A stretch of DNA of 63,763 nt from Nocardioides sp. (GTDB lineage Bacteria; Actinomycetota; Actinomycetes; Propionibacteriales; Nocardioidaceae). The stretch's first letter is position 1; each line of letters begins with the position of its first letter. Of the stretch, positions 54,321-62,866 are shown piece after piece. The position numbers and the translations under genes were made by a program. Below the pieces are notes generated by a model that saw only the letters and a program-made list of their open reading frames with translations, did no database searches and had not been told where the DNA came from. The stretch covers positions 1-63,763 of the forward strand of contig NZ_JAOPWY010000017.1 of the NCBI RefSeq assembly GCF_025965415.1. The letters run 5' to 3'.

Positions 54321-56588
54321 TCACCCGGTCACGGCGAACCGCTCCCAGGATCGGTGGGTGCCCAGCAGTGCCATGAGGTCGGCCTGCACGTCGCCGGGGC
54401 CGTCTCCGGTCACCACGCCAGCACCTGCGAGCCCCAGGTCGTCGACGACCGATCGCCCCTCGCCCATGGCCACGACGGGCTTGCAGTGGCGGAAGCACTC
54501 CTCGGCCATCAGGACGATCCGCGGGTCGGCGGTCGTCACCGGTGATCCGCCGGCCTTGCTGTCCCGGCTCGGCACCGCGTCCGGCGCAGGAGCGGTCGCG
54601 CCCGCGACGACGAGTGCGTCGAACTCGACGGACCGGGCCGTGGCGAAGGTCCGCTGCGCGACCAGTCCCTCCCCCAGCTCACCTCCCCGCGGAGCCACCA
54701 GCAGCGGGAGGACACCGGATGCGAGCAGGGACTCCCGCAGCTCGGCGACCGCCGCCAGGTCGCCGTCGGGGTCGACGACGACCCCGACGATGCGACCGTC
54801 GGCCGGCCACGTGCCGCCGACCTGTGACAGCGCCGGGCTGGGCTCCGGGTCGTCGTAGGCGACCGTCTGCTCCGGTGCGGGCAGGCCGAGTCCTTGCGCG
54901 ACGGCGGCGCAGAGCTCCTCGTCGATGTTGGCCAGGGCGAGCAGTTGGCGCTCCTTGATCGCCTGCTCGTAGCACTTGCCCAGCTCGAAGCTGTAGGCCT
55001 GGACGATGTGCTCCTGCTCGACCGGAGACATGCTCTTCCAGAACAGGCGTGCCTGGCTGAAGTGATCGTCGTACGACGCGGGGTTCTCGCGGACCTTCGT
55101 GGCCTCCGGCACCGTGACCGGAACGTCGATGAAGGCCCCGTCCTCTGCTCCGGCGAAGAACGGGCATCCGCCATCGAGGGAGCTCGGGCTGTAGGGCGCG
55201 ACCCCGCCGTGGACGGCCTGCTGGTGGAAGCCGTCGCGGTGGTTGTCGTTGACCGGCGCGTGCGGTCGGTTGATCGGGATCTGGTTGAAGTTCGGCCCGG
55301 CCAGGCGCGTGAGCTGGGTGTCGAGGTAGGAGAAGTTGCGCGCCATCAGCAGCGGGTCGTCGGTGCCGTCGATGCCCGGCACCAGGTGCCCGGTGTGGAA
55401 GGCCACCTGCTCGGTCTCGGCGAAGAAGTTCGTCGGGTTGCCGTTGAGGGTGAGTGTGCCGATCACCTGCACGGCAGCGAGCTCCTCCGGCACCAGTTTG
55501 GTGGAGTCGAGCAGGTCGATCCCCTCGAACATCTGGTCCGGGGTGTCCGGGAAGGTCTGGATGCCCAGGTCCCAGGCCGGGAACGCACCGGACTCGATGG
55601 CGTCGTAGAGGTCGCGGCGGTGGAAGTCCGGGTCCACGCCGCCGGCCAGCTGCGCCTCCTCCCAGGTGAGGGAGTGCACGCCGAGTCGGGGCTTCCAGTG
55701 GAACTTGCAGAGCGTGGTGGCGCCCTCTGCGTCGACCAGCCGGAAGGTGTGGACCCCGAAGCCCTCCATCGTGCGGTAGCTGCGAGGGATGCCCCGGTCG
55801 GACATGTTCCACAGGGTGTGGTGCTGAGCCTCGGTGTGCAGGGAGACGAAGTCCCAGAACGTGTCGTGTGCGCTCTGTGCCTGCGGGATCTCGCGGTCCG
55901 GATGCGGCTTCCCTGCGTGGATGACGTCGGGGAACTTGATGCCGTCCTGGATGAAGAAGACAGGGATGTTGTTGCCGACGAGATCCCAGTTGCCCTCACG
56001 GGTGTAGAACTTCGTGGCGAAGCCGCGGGTGTCGCGCACCGTGTCGGCCGACCCGCGCGAGCCCAGGACGGTGGAGAACCGGACGAACACCGGCGTCTCC
56101 TCCCCCTGCGCGAAGACCGCAGCCCGACTCACGCTCGACGCCGCACCGTTCGCAACGAAGGTGCCGTGCGCGCCGGCCCCGCGTGCGTGGACGACGCGCT
56201 CCGGGATGCGCTCGTGGTCGAAGTGCATGATCTTCTCGCGCAGGTGGTGGTCCGACAGCAGTGTCGGGCCACGTGGTCCGGCCTTGAGGGAGTGGTCGCT
56301 GTCGCCGATGCGGACACCCGTCGCGGTGGTGAGGTAGGCACCCTGCTGGGCACTCGCCGTCGGCGGGTCCGAGCTCGGCGCACCGGTCGGCGACAGCGGA
56401 GCGGGCTGCTGCTGGTCAGGCTTCGGCGGTGGCATCTCGCGGGGATCGGTCGGTTCCTCGAGGCTGGGCGGCTCGCTCCCGGGTGCCCCCGGGACGGGCT
56501 TCTCGGCGAGGGACACGGCGTCGGCGACCGCGTCGACGACCTCGCCAGCGGCCTTCTTGGCCGCGGCGACGGGCTTCTTGGGGCTCAT
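54321..56588 (-). CDS. katE: Large-subunit catalase (HPII type)
   Basis: The ATG at 56588 gives 755 aa, the size of clade-2 HPII enzymes. An N-terminal disordered extension (about 1-95, Pro-rich) leads into the catalase core with the distal His in RVVHARGAGAHGTF, the Asn in DLVGNNIPVFFIQD and heme-ligand Tyr Y421 in NFSYLDTQLTRLAGPNF. The C-terminal flavodoxin/DJ-1-like domain (about 600-755) has GRIVGVVVDPDGDLAAVAEL and FDALVVAGA. It disproportionates hydrogen peroxide. It lies after a DUF3618/holin operon with a terminator between, so it is its own unit. Confidence 0.95.
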   Translation of the reverse strand: MSPKKPVAAAKKAAGEVVDAVADAVSLAEKPVPGAPGSEPPSLEEPTDPREMPPPKPDQQQPAPLSPTGAPSSDPPTASAQQGAYLTTATGVRIGDSDHSLKAGPRGPTLLSDHHLREKIMHFDHERIPERVVHARGAGAHGTFVANGAASSVSRAAVFAQGEETPVFVRFSTVLGSRGSADTVRDTRGFATKFYTREGNWDLVGNNIPVFFIQDGIKFPDVIHAGKPHPDREIPQAQSAHDTFWDFVSLHTEAQHHTLWNMSDRGIPRSYRTMEGFGVHTFRLVDAEGATTLCKFHWKPRLGVHSLTWEEAQLAGGVDPDFHRRDLYDAIESGAFPAWDLGIQTFPDTPDQMFEGIDLLDSTKLVPEELAAVQVIGTLTLNGNPTNFFAETEQVAFHTGHLVPGIDGTDDPLLMARNFSYLDTQLTRLAGPNFNQIPINRPHAPVNDNHRDGFHQQAVHGGVAPYSPSSLDGGCPFFAGAEDGAFIDVPVTVPEATKVRENPASYDDHFSQARLFWKSMSPVEQEHIVQAYSFELGKCYEQAIKERQLLALANIDEELCAAVAQGLGLPAPEQTVAYDDPEPSPALSQVGGTWPADGRIVGVVVDPDGDLAAVAELRESLLASGVLPLLVAPRGGELGEGLVAQRTFATARSVEFDALVVAGATAPAPDAVPSRDSKAGGSPVTTADPRIVLMAEECFRHCKPVVAMGEGRSVVDDLGLAGAGVVTGDGPGDVQADLMALLGTHRSWERFAVTG

Positions 56589-56758
56589 GGTGATCCTTGG
56601 GTGCAGGGGCTGGGAAGGGGCCTGTACCCGACGCCCCTCCTCCGCCATGCGCCGATCCCACCACCGTTTTCGCGCATGTTTCCCTCCCCGGTGGGCACCG
56701 GCCGCCGCCGCCTCTCTGTTGGTGTTGCGCGAAGGCGATTCTTCTCGTGCGCGCACGC

Positions 56759-56793
56759 GAGCGGCCCGCCCCCGGTTCGGGGACGGGCCGCTC
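56759..56793 (-). terminator. Terminator-like hairpin after the DUF3618 operon
   Basis: GAGCGGCCCG (56759-56768) pairs with CGGGCCGCTC (56784-56793) and inner CCCC/GGGG extends the stem. It lies 11 nt after the stop of the minus-strand DUF3618 gene. No U-run follows. The rest of 56589-56758, the catalase upstream region, shows nothing clear. Confidence 0.6.
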
Positions 56794-56804
56794 ACCGTTC
56801 GGTC

Positions 56805-57398
56805 TCAACCCTGGGCCGAGGACCTGACCTCGTCGGCTCCGGACTGGCCTTCGGACCTGAGGCGCTCGGCACTCTCGGTCGCGGTGTCCTTGACCTCGGT
56901 CGCGGCGTCGGTGGCGGCGTCCTTCACGTGGTCCGCCACCTCCTGGGCAAGCGCCTTCGCCTGGTCCACGGCCGGCTGGCCGTGCTCCCTGGCGGCGTCC
57001 ACCACGTGTCCGGCAGCCACGGCTTCCTTCTCCGATGCGGGGATCAGCGCCGAGATGATGACGCCGGCGCCGAAGGCGATGAGGCCCGCCGCCAACGGTG
57101 CCCCCTGCACCTTGTCGTGCGCCGCGCTGACGGTGTCCTGCGCCGTGCCCTTGACCGAGTCGACGGCGCCCGGGGCGGAGCCGGTGGAACCGATCGTGCT
57201 CGAGGTCGACGACCCCAGCCCGTGCGCAGTGCCCATCACCTGGTCACGCACACCACGCACGCGACCCCTCACGGCCTCCTTGCGTCGCTCGACGATGGCC
57301 GAGGGGCTCACCCGGTCCTGCAGGGCGTCCACATTGGCCGTCATCGACTGACGGGTCTGCTCGATGTCGCTGTTCAGGTCTTCTGTGCTCTGGCCCAT
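56805..57398 (-). CDS. DUF3618-domain membrane protein
   Basis: The 197 residues begin with the DUF3618 pattern: TEDLNSDIEQTRQSMTANVD and LQDRVSPSAIVERR (about 5-40). A Ser/Thr/Gly linker and one membrane segment follow (PLAAGLIAFGAGVIISALIP, about 102-121), then an amphipathic Ala-rich helix (VKDAATDAATEVKDTATESA). Such proteins accompany holin-like genes in actinobacteria and are linked to envelope stress. It overlaps the holin gene by 25 nt and is last in its operon. Confidence 0.8.
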   Translation of the reverse strand: MGQSTEDLNSDIEQTRQSMTANVDALQDRVSPSAIVERRKEAVRGRVRGVRDQVMGTAHGLGSSTSSTIGSTGSAPGAVDSVKGTAQDTVSAAHDKVQGAPLAAGLIAFGAGVIISALIPASEKEAVAAGHVVDAAREHGQPAVDQAKALAQEVADHVKDAATDAATEVKDTATESAERLRSEGQSGADEVRSSAQG

Positions 57399-57844
57399 GC
57401 CGCGTCCTCCTTGAGTGTCTGCTGCGTCTTCGGCAGCTGGGGGTTCGAGTTCTTCAGCTCCGAGCGACCGCGCGACGCCAGCACGGCGCCGATGACGGCC
57501 CAGAGCACGGTGGTGATGAGGAACGCCAGCTCGATCGGCATCCAGTTGTCGAGCAGGAAGCTGAGGGCGAACGACGCCAGGATCAGCGTGATCAGCCCGG
57601 CGACGGCAGCACCGCCGAGCATGCCAGCGCCCTTGCCGGCCCTGACCGCCTCCTGTTTCAGCTCCGTGCGTGCGAGCTCGAGCTCCTGCTTGACCAGCGT
57701 CGTGAGGTCGTGGCTGAGGTCGCCGACGATCTCACCCAGGCTGCGGTCGTCACTCGCGCCGGCGGGGGGCGGGCCGTCCGACCGCGTCGCTGGCTGGGCC
57801 GGCGGCGTACCGAGGACCGGGTCCACCTCCGCAGGCCCCGTCAC
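57374..57844 (-). CDS. Phage-holin-superfamily (holin_3_6-like) membrane protein
   Basis: The GTG at 57844 makes a GTGA overlap with the gene upstream in transcription, giving 156 aa. A disordered N-terminus is followed by SLGEIVGDLSHDLTTLVKQE, LELARTELKQEA and two membrane helices (AAVAGLITLILASFALSFLL and ELAFLITTVLWAVIGAVLAS, about 78-120). This is the common chromosomal holin-superfamily form, not a lysis gene. It may organise the envelope or respond to stress together with the DUF3618 protein. Confidence 0.85.
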   Translation of the reverse strand: MTGPAEVDPVLGTPPAQPATRSDGPPPAGASDDRSLGEIVGDLSHDLTTLVKQELELARTELKQEAVRAGKGAGMLGGAAVAGLITLILASFALSFLLDNWMPIELAFLITTVLWAVIGAVLASRGRSELKNSNPQLPKTQQTLKEDAAWARAQKT

Positions 57845-58683
57845 GGCGCGTCCTGGGTCCGCTGACCGGTGGGGTCGGATGCTCCCGCTCCGGTCGTGCT
57901 GGTGTCCGCACCCGTGACGGGATCCGGTGAGTCGGCCAGGCTCCCGGCGCCTGCCGGGCCGGTCCCGTACCCGGTGCCCGTGTGGGCGTCGAGGCTGGGT
58001 GTCGGTGCGGTGAAGCCGGCCGTCGGGTCGACACCGCCGAGGTCCGCGCCGATCATCGTGCCGGTCCCGGCAGTGGTTCCTGCGCCGGCTCCCTCGCCGG
58101 CCCCAGCGCTGGGAGAAGCACCGGCGGTGCCCGACCCGGTGGTGCCTGCCAGCGACGCCATGGCGGCGCCGTCGGCCGTGGCCCGGAACAGGCGACCCGC
58201 CACCACCCCCGCGGCGAGGGCACCGAGCAGGAAGGTGCCGGGCCGTCGACGCGCGAAGTCGCGGGCCTCGTCGAGCAGCTGGCCGGGGTCGCGACCGTCG
58301 AGGTGGTCGCCGAGCGCGCGCACGCGGTCGGACACCTCTCGTGCCACGTCGCTGGCCATGCCGTGACCGGGTCCCTGCTCGACCATCTGCTCGAGGTCGT
58401 CGCCGAAGGTGCGGAGGGTCTGCGACAGGTGGTCGCGCTGGGTCGTGGCCTGGTCGCTCAGCTGGGAGGCGACCTGCTGCCTTGCCTCCCCCATCACGTT
58501 GCGCGCCTGCTCCGCAGCCGTGCCGGCGACGTTGAGCGCCTCGTCCCTGGCCGTGCCGGCCAGGTGCTGGCCCTCCTCGGCCGCCGTGGCCGCAGCTGCC
58601 TTGGCCTTGTCCTTCGCGCTGGGGTCGACACCCGGGGTGCCGGGCGGCGCGGAGCTGTCTGGGTCGTTGTCGTACGTCGTCAT
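57841..58683 (-). CDS. Ala/Gly-rich membrane-associated stress protein
   Basis: From the ATG at 58683 there are 280 residues. The N-terminal half is Ala-rich amphipathic helix, like late-embryogenesis or apolipoprotein repeats (AKDKAKAAAATAAEEGQHLA, AGTAAEQARNVMGEARQQVA). One hydrophobic helix follows (GTFLLGALAAGVVAGRLF, about 158-175), then a disordered Gly/Thr/Ala tail. It resembles the DUF3618/holin neighbours in build. It overlaps the gene before it (ATGA) and the one after it (GTGA). Confidence 0.75.
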   Translation of the reverse strand: MTTYDNDPDSSAPPGTPGVDPSAKDKAKAAAATAAEEGQHLAGTARDEALNVAGTAAEQARNVMGEARQQVASQLSDQATTQRDHLSQTLRTFGDDLEQMVEQGPGHGMASDVAREVSDRVRALGDHLDGRDPGQLLDEARDFARRRPGTFLLGALAAGVVAGRLFRATADGAAMASLAGTTGSGTAGASPSAGAGEGAGAGTTAGTGTMIGADLGGVDPTAGFTAPTPSLDAHTGTGYGTGPAGAGSLADSPDPVTGADTSTTGAGASDPTGQRTQDAP

Positions 58684-58844
58684 GCGTCCTCCTCGTTTCG
58701 GTGGTGCGTGCTGCCTGCGTCTGGGTCGGGATCCGGGTCGCTGGCCGGCTCGGAGTCCGGGTGCAGCTGCTCGGTGTCCGGCTCCTCTCCGTCCCAGGTG
58801 GGCGGATCGGCGTCCTGGTCGTGGGTGTGCGTGTCTTCCTCCAT
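58680..58844 (-). CDS. Small acidic disordered protein
   Basis: The ATG at 58844 gives 54 residues: an Asp/Glu/His-rich chain with THTHDQDADPPTWDGEEPD and DPDPDPDAG and no fold. It is first of the four-gene operon and its stop overlaps the next ATG (ATGA). It could bind cations, or be a translated leader. Support is mainly the coupling and codon phase. Confidence 0.5.
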   Translation of the reverse strand: MEEDTHTHDQDADPPTWDGEEPDTEQLHPDSEPASDPDPDPDAGSTHHRNEEDA

Positions 58845-59070
58845 GAGCCTCCGTACCCCGCGATCTCGAACGGCATGACGCTCCCCCACCCCGATGGGGG
58901 CGTACGCGCCGAAGACCCTCCGAACACGCATGACCGGCGCTGGTGCGGGGCACAGGGACCGAATGGCGACCCCCGGCACGCTGCGGAGCTTCGACGTGCA
59001 GCCGACTCGAGATCGCCGTCCACACCTGCCTCGAAGCCGGGTGCACCCCACGACACCAGCCGGAGACCTC

Positions 59071-59835
59071 ATGCCCCGACGCGACCACACCATCCGACTG
59101 ACCCTCGTCCGCCACGGCCAGTCCGAGGGCAACGTCGCTGCCGATGCGGCTCAGCGCGACGACCTGGAGCGCATCGACGTCCCTGCACGCGACCCCGACG
59201 TGGCCCTGTCCGCAACCGGACGGGACCAGGCTGCGGCCGTGGGCCGCTGGCTGGGCGCACTGGATGAGGATGACCGACCCCAGGTCGTGTGGACCAGTCC
59301 CTATCGTCGAGCGCGCGAGACCGCCGAGGTCGCCCTCGAGGTCGCCGGGATCGAGATCGACCGACGCGTGGACGAGCGACTGCGCGACCGCGACATGGGG
59401 ATCACCGACATGCTCACGTCAGCGGGCATTCGCGCAGCGTTCCCCGAGGAGGCCGAGCGACGTGACTGGCTCGGGAAGTTCTACTACCGGCCTCCCGGTG
59501 GAGAGTCGTGGGCCGACGTGGCCATGCGGGTCCGCGCGGTGCTGACCGATCTCGCCAACACCGAGAAGCACCAGCGAGTTCTGGTGACCGGGCACGACGT
59601 CGTGCTGCTGCTCTTCTGCTACGTGGCTGAGGGGCTGGACGAGGAGCAGGTCCTGGCCCGCGCGCGGGACAACGCGCTCCGCAACGCCGCCATCTGCCGC
59701 CTCCAGACCAACCCGGACTCCGCCACCGGGTGGGACGTGACCGACTACAACGTCGACGAGCACCTTCGCGAGGAGGACGTGGAGATCACCGACGAGACGG
59801 GCGCCGACGCGCCGGTGGGGGACGAAGATGCCTGA
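59071..59835 (+). CDS. Histidine phosphatase family protein
   Basis: The 254 residues have the branch-1 motif LVRHGQSEGN (12-21) with the catalytic His, a second-Arg region TSPYRRARETAEVA (about 75-88), the Glu/Asp region and the second catalytic His in LVTGHDVVLLLFCY near 173. It removes phosphate from small molecules or proteins. An acidic tail follows. It overlaps the NAD(P)HX dehydratase gene by 8 nt, suggesting a shared role in metabolite repair, which is inference. Confidence 0.9.
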   Translation: MPRRDHTIRLTLVRHGQSEGNVAADAAQRDDLERIDVPARDPDVALSATGRDQAAAVGRWLGALDEDDRPQVVWTSPYRRARETAEVALEVAGIEIDRRVDERLRDRDMGITDMLTSAGIRAAFPEEAERRDWLGKFYYRPPGGESWADVAMRVRAVLTDLANTEKHQRVLVTGHDVVLLLFCYVAEGLDEEQVLARARDNALRNAAICRLQTNPDSATGWDVTDYNVDEHLREEDVEITDETGADAPVGDEDA

Positions 59836-60745
59836 GTCCGACGACGCCGTGACCACCGGTGGCGACCTGGGCTCGCCGCGCCCGGTCACTCCGGACCTCC
59901 TACGATCGTGGGCACTGCCCGAACCCGCCGGCACCAAGTACGCGCGCGGACAGGTGCTCGTCGTCGGAGGCTCCTGCACGACGCCGGGAGCGGTCATGCT
60001 CGCCGGTGTGTCGGCGCTCCGCATGGGTGCCGGACGGCTGAGCGTGGCAACGGCGGCGGGTGTCGCGACACAGCTGGCCGTGGCCCTCCCGGAGTGCGGC
60101 ACCGTGCCCCTCCCCCAGGACGCTCAGGGCAGCATCACGGGTCAGCGGCTCGACGAGCTGCTCGGTGACGAGGTCGCTCGTGCGAATGCCGTCCTGGTGG
60201 GCCCGGGCCTCATGGGTGGCTCCGGGACGGTGCGACTGGTGAGCGGGATCGCCGGCATGCTGTCGGAGGACCTCCCCGTCGTGCTGGACGCGGCAGCCGT
60301 CACGACGTTGCCCGACGTCGACCGCGCGTCAGTGGAGGCGCTGCGCGGACGTCTTGTCCTCACCCCCAACGCTCACGAGCTCGCGCGCCTGCTCGACGTG
60401 GACGAGGTGGGCGAGGACGCCCTTGCCGCAGCCACGCTCAGGATCGCCGGAGAGCTGGACGCGGTCGTGGCGTGTGGCCCGTGGGTCGGCGCCGACGGTG
60501 GATTGTGGAGGATCGCGACGGGCGACACCGGCCTGGGCACGTCCGGCAGTGGGGACGTGCTCTCGGGAGCGATCCTCGGGCTGGTCGGCCGCGGGGCCAG
60601 CCCCCTGCAGGCGACGGTCTGGGCCAAGCACGTCCATGCGGCGGCCGGCGACGTTCTTGCGGCCCGATGGGGTCGCGTCGGCTACCTCGCCTCCGAGATC
60701 GAGCCCGAGCTCCCTCTCGTGATGCGATCGCTCGGCGGGGACTGA
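59828..60745 (+). CDS. nnrD: ADP-dependent NAD(P)HX dehydratase
   Basis: The 305 residues match the carbohydrate-kinase-like dehydratase: KYARGQVLVVGGSCTTPGAV near 38-57, AGVSALRMGAGRLSVAT, VLTPNAHELARLLDVD and TSGSGDVLSGAILGLVGRGA with the catalytic Asp in GSGD. It converts hydrated NADH/NADPH back to NAD(P)H using ADP. The epimerase domain that is often fused is absent here. It overlaps the phosphatase gene. Confidence 0.9.
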   Translation: MPESDDAVTTGGDLGSPRPVTPDLLRSWALPEPAGTKYARGQVLVVGGSCTTPGAVMLAGVSALRMGAGRLSVATAAGVATQLAVALPECGTVPLPQDAQGSITGQRLDELLGDEVARANAVLVGPGLMGGSGTVRLVSGIAGMLSEDLPVVLDAAAVTTLPDVDRASVEALRGRLVLTPNAHELARLLDVDEVGEDALAAATLRIAGELDAVVACGPWVGADGGLWRIATGDTGLGTSGSGDVLSGAILGLVGRGASPLQATVWAKHVHAAAGDVLAARWGRVGYLASEIEPELPLVMRSLGGD

Positions 60746-60818
60746 CGCAGCACGAAAGCCCATCCCCAGGCTGGGACGGCGCCAGGCGCTGCGCACGGGC
60801 GATGTCTCTGAAGTCCGC

Positions 60819-61445
60819 TCACGGAGCATCCACGCGGATGTTCATCGCGTCGGTCTCGTCGTCCCACGAGAGCTCGAGGCGCCAGCAGCCGGGCGTGGGC
60901 AGGTCCAGGTACGACGGACCGGGCGACGGAAGCTCGACCACCGTGGGAGTGGCACCCGGGGCCGGCCGCGCCGTGATGGTGAGGGGTCCGAACCCGGCCC
61001 TGGCGACCCACAGCACCTTGTTCGCGTGGTCTGCCGACTCGGGTGCGGTGAGCGGCTCGCCGAACACGATCGCCACGATGCGGCCCTCGTCGCCGAGCAC
61101 GTGGGGCATCGTGGGTCGGGGATCGGAGAATCCTGATCTCGCCCAGGGCGGCAGGACACCGACGGGAGTGCTGGCCGGGCAGGAGTACGACCCTGGCGCA
61201 CGTCCGCTGGAGGCAGGCCCTGCCGGAGGGTCCGGGTGACGTACGACGACGGCCCCCCAGGCCACGCCGAAGACGGCTCCCACCGCCGCGACCGTGACCA
61301 GGACCGTGCTCCGTCGACGACGGCGGCCCACCCGTCCGCGGACGGTGCCGAGGAGGTCCGGGTCGTGCGGGGCGCGGTCGGCCAACGTGCTCAGGCCCTC
61401 GCTCAAACGGGCTTGCAACGCGACATCGTCGTGCTGGTCGCTCAT
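60819..61445 (-). CDS. Membrane partner of the sigma factor (putative anti-sigma)
   Basis: From the ATG at 61445 (one base overlap with the sigma stop) there are 208 residues. A cytosolic N-terminus of about 35 residues (ARLSEGLSTLADRAPHDPDL) leads to an Arg-rich stretch and one membrane helix (STVLVTVAAVGAVFGVAWGA, about 46-65). An extracytoplasmic domain follows with two Cys (SYSC, PGCW). The gene order and layout are those of an anti-sigma factor or co-expressed lipoprotein-like sensor; no zinc-binding HxxxCxxC motif is visible. Confidence 0.75.
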   Translation of the reverse strand: MSDQHDDVALQARLSEGLSTLADRAPHDPDLLGTVRGRVGRRRRRSTVLVTVAAVGAVFGVAWGAVVVRHPDPPAGPASSGRAPGSYSCPASTPVGVLPPWARSGFSDPRPTMPHVLGDEGRIVAIVFGEPLTAPESADHANKVLWVARAGFGPLTITARPAPGATPTVVELPSPGPSYLDLPTPGCWRLELSWDDETDAMNIRVDAP

Positions 61446-61942
61446 CAGGTTTCTCCTGCCTCTTGCTCGGACCTCAGGTACGTCCTCAGCCCGTCCAGTC
61501 CCCTGCTGCAGTGGGAGCGGACCGTCGACGTCGAGCAACCCAGGACCTTCGCGATCGCCATGTCGTCGTACCCCTCGAAGTGGCGCAGCACGAGCACCGC
61601 CCGCTGCTGGGGCGTCAGCCTGGCCAGTGCCCGCGAGAGCTCGTCCCGGACGACGACGCGATGCGCCGGGTCGTGTGCCGGGTCGGAGCCGCGGTCAGGC
61701 ACGTCGGCGACCGGGCGCTCGGAGCTGCTGCGCCGTCGCGTCCCGTCCAGGAAGGTCGTGGTCACGATGCGACGCACGTAGAGATCGGGCTGGTCGGCAC
61801 GCTCGACCCACCTCCAATGCGTGTACGCCTTCACCAACGCGGTCTGCACGAGGTCCTCCGAGGCTTGGGCGTCGCCCGTCAGGACGTACGCGTAGCGCTC
61901 GAGCGCACGGCCCCGAGCCGCCACGTAGTCCTCGAACTTCAC
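61445..61942 (-). CDS. SigE-family ECF sigma factor
   Basis: The 165-residue length is typical of the actinobacterial SigE family. Region 2 has FEDYVAARGRALERYAYVLT and ASEDLVQTALVKAYTHWRWV. Region 4 has LTPQQRAVLVLRHFEGYDDM with IAKVLGCSTSTVRSHCSRGL. It directs RNA polymerase to stress promoters. The gene after it encodes a membrane protein that may hold it inactive. Confidence 0.9.
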   Translation of the reverse strand: MKFEDYVAARGRALERYAYVLTGDAQASEDLVQTALVKAYTHWRWVERADQPDLYVRRIVTTTFLDGTRRRSSSERPVADVPDRGSDPAHDPAHRVVVRDELSRALARLTPQQRAVLVLRHFEGYDDMAIAKVLGCSTSTVRSHCSRGLDGLRTYLRSEQEAGET

Positions 61943-62044
61943 GGTCCCTCGATCCGCAGTAGAACCCTCTGTCCCTCAAGACGAGTCTCGACCCCGGATT
62001 GTTGAGAGGCGAGGGCCTCGGGCTGTCGGCACCGGCGACGACCC

Positions 62045-62866
62045 CTACTTGACCTCCGAGCGCAGGAGGGTCCACATGCCCGCGGCGAGCGGGAGGACCA
62101 GCCACAGACCGCTGGAGGCAGCGAGCTGGAACCACTGCTCCGGGTCGAACGACCCCCGCAGCAGGGCTGCGAGCTGGAGGTCCAGGTCGACCCAGGGCTG
62201 CACGTCGTGGAACCAGTCCTGCGTCATGGCGAGCAGTCCCAGCAGCGGCGGGACCACGAACGAGAAGACGAAGAACGCGACGACGGCCCCCGCCGAGTTG
62301 CGGACGAGCGTCCCGCACACGAGGCCCATGGCCAAGGACAGCGCCAGGGACAGCAACAGGTAGGGCACCGCGACCAGCGACTGGTCCCAGACCGCGTCGT
62401 GGCCGGAGATCCACGACGCCACCACGTTGCCGCCGGCGCCGACGAGGAGGGCCAGGGCTGTCGCGGGGAGCGCCACCGAGACGAGGGCCACGGCCTTGCC
62501 CAGCATGATGCGACCTCGGTGCGGGACGACGGTGAACGTCGTCAGCCCGCTGCGCTGCGTCCACTCGGAGGTGACGGCGAGCGCGGCGATGATCGGCAGG
62601 ATCACGGACATCGGAAAGGCGATGGCCGTGGTGAAGGTGCTGGAGGTGAAGTCGTCGTCCGGCGAGAAGGCGATGACGGCACCGGTCGTGAGGAGCGCGA
62701 GGAAGCCGACGCTGATCAGCAGCCAGAGGCCGGCGCGGGTGTCGAAGGACTTGCGCAGCTCGACGGCGACGATCCGCCGCAGCGGGATGCGGGCAGGACC
62801 CGGGCCCGGAGACATGGCTCCCGGGTCGGTGACCGCCGCCGTGGTGCTCAGGGTCTGGGTGCTCAT
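62045..62866 (-). CDS. ABC exporter permease
   Basis: The ATG at 62866 overlaps the ATPase stop (ATGA), giving 273 residues. About six membrane helices are visible (LWLLISVGFLALLTTGAVIA, AFPMSVILPIIAALAVTSEW, AVALVSVALPATALALLVGA, VPYLLLSLALSLAMGLVCGT, AVVAFFVFSFVVPPLLGLLA, LWLVLPLAAGMWTLL). The EWTQRSGLTTFTVVPHR loop is typical of ABC-2 permeases. With the ATPase encoded upstream it forms an exporter, substrate unknown. This pair is complete, unlike the broken ATPase at 17.8 kb. Confidence 0.9.
   Translation of the reverse strand: MSTQTLSTTAAVTDPGAMSPGPGPARIPLRRIVAVELRKSFDTRAGLWLLISVGFLALLTTGAVIAFSPDDDFTSSTFTTAIAFPMSVILPIIAALAVTSEWTQRSGLTTFTVVPHRGRIMLGKAVALVSVALPATALALLVGAGGNVVASWISGHDAVWDQSLVAVPYLLLSLALSLAMGLVCGTLVRNSAGAVVAFFVFSFVVPPLLGLLAMTQDWFHDVQPWVDLDLQLAALLRGSFDPEQWFQLAASSGLWLVLPLAAGMWTLLRSEVK

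Noticed and set aside
54894..57917. Long plus-strand frame opposite the catalase and DUF3618 genes
   Set aside because: It crosses several real genes and their terminators and has no recognisable domain.
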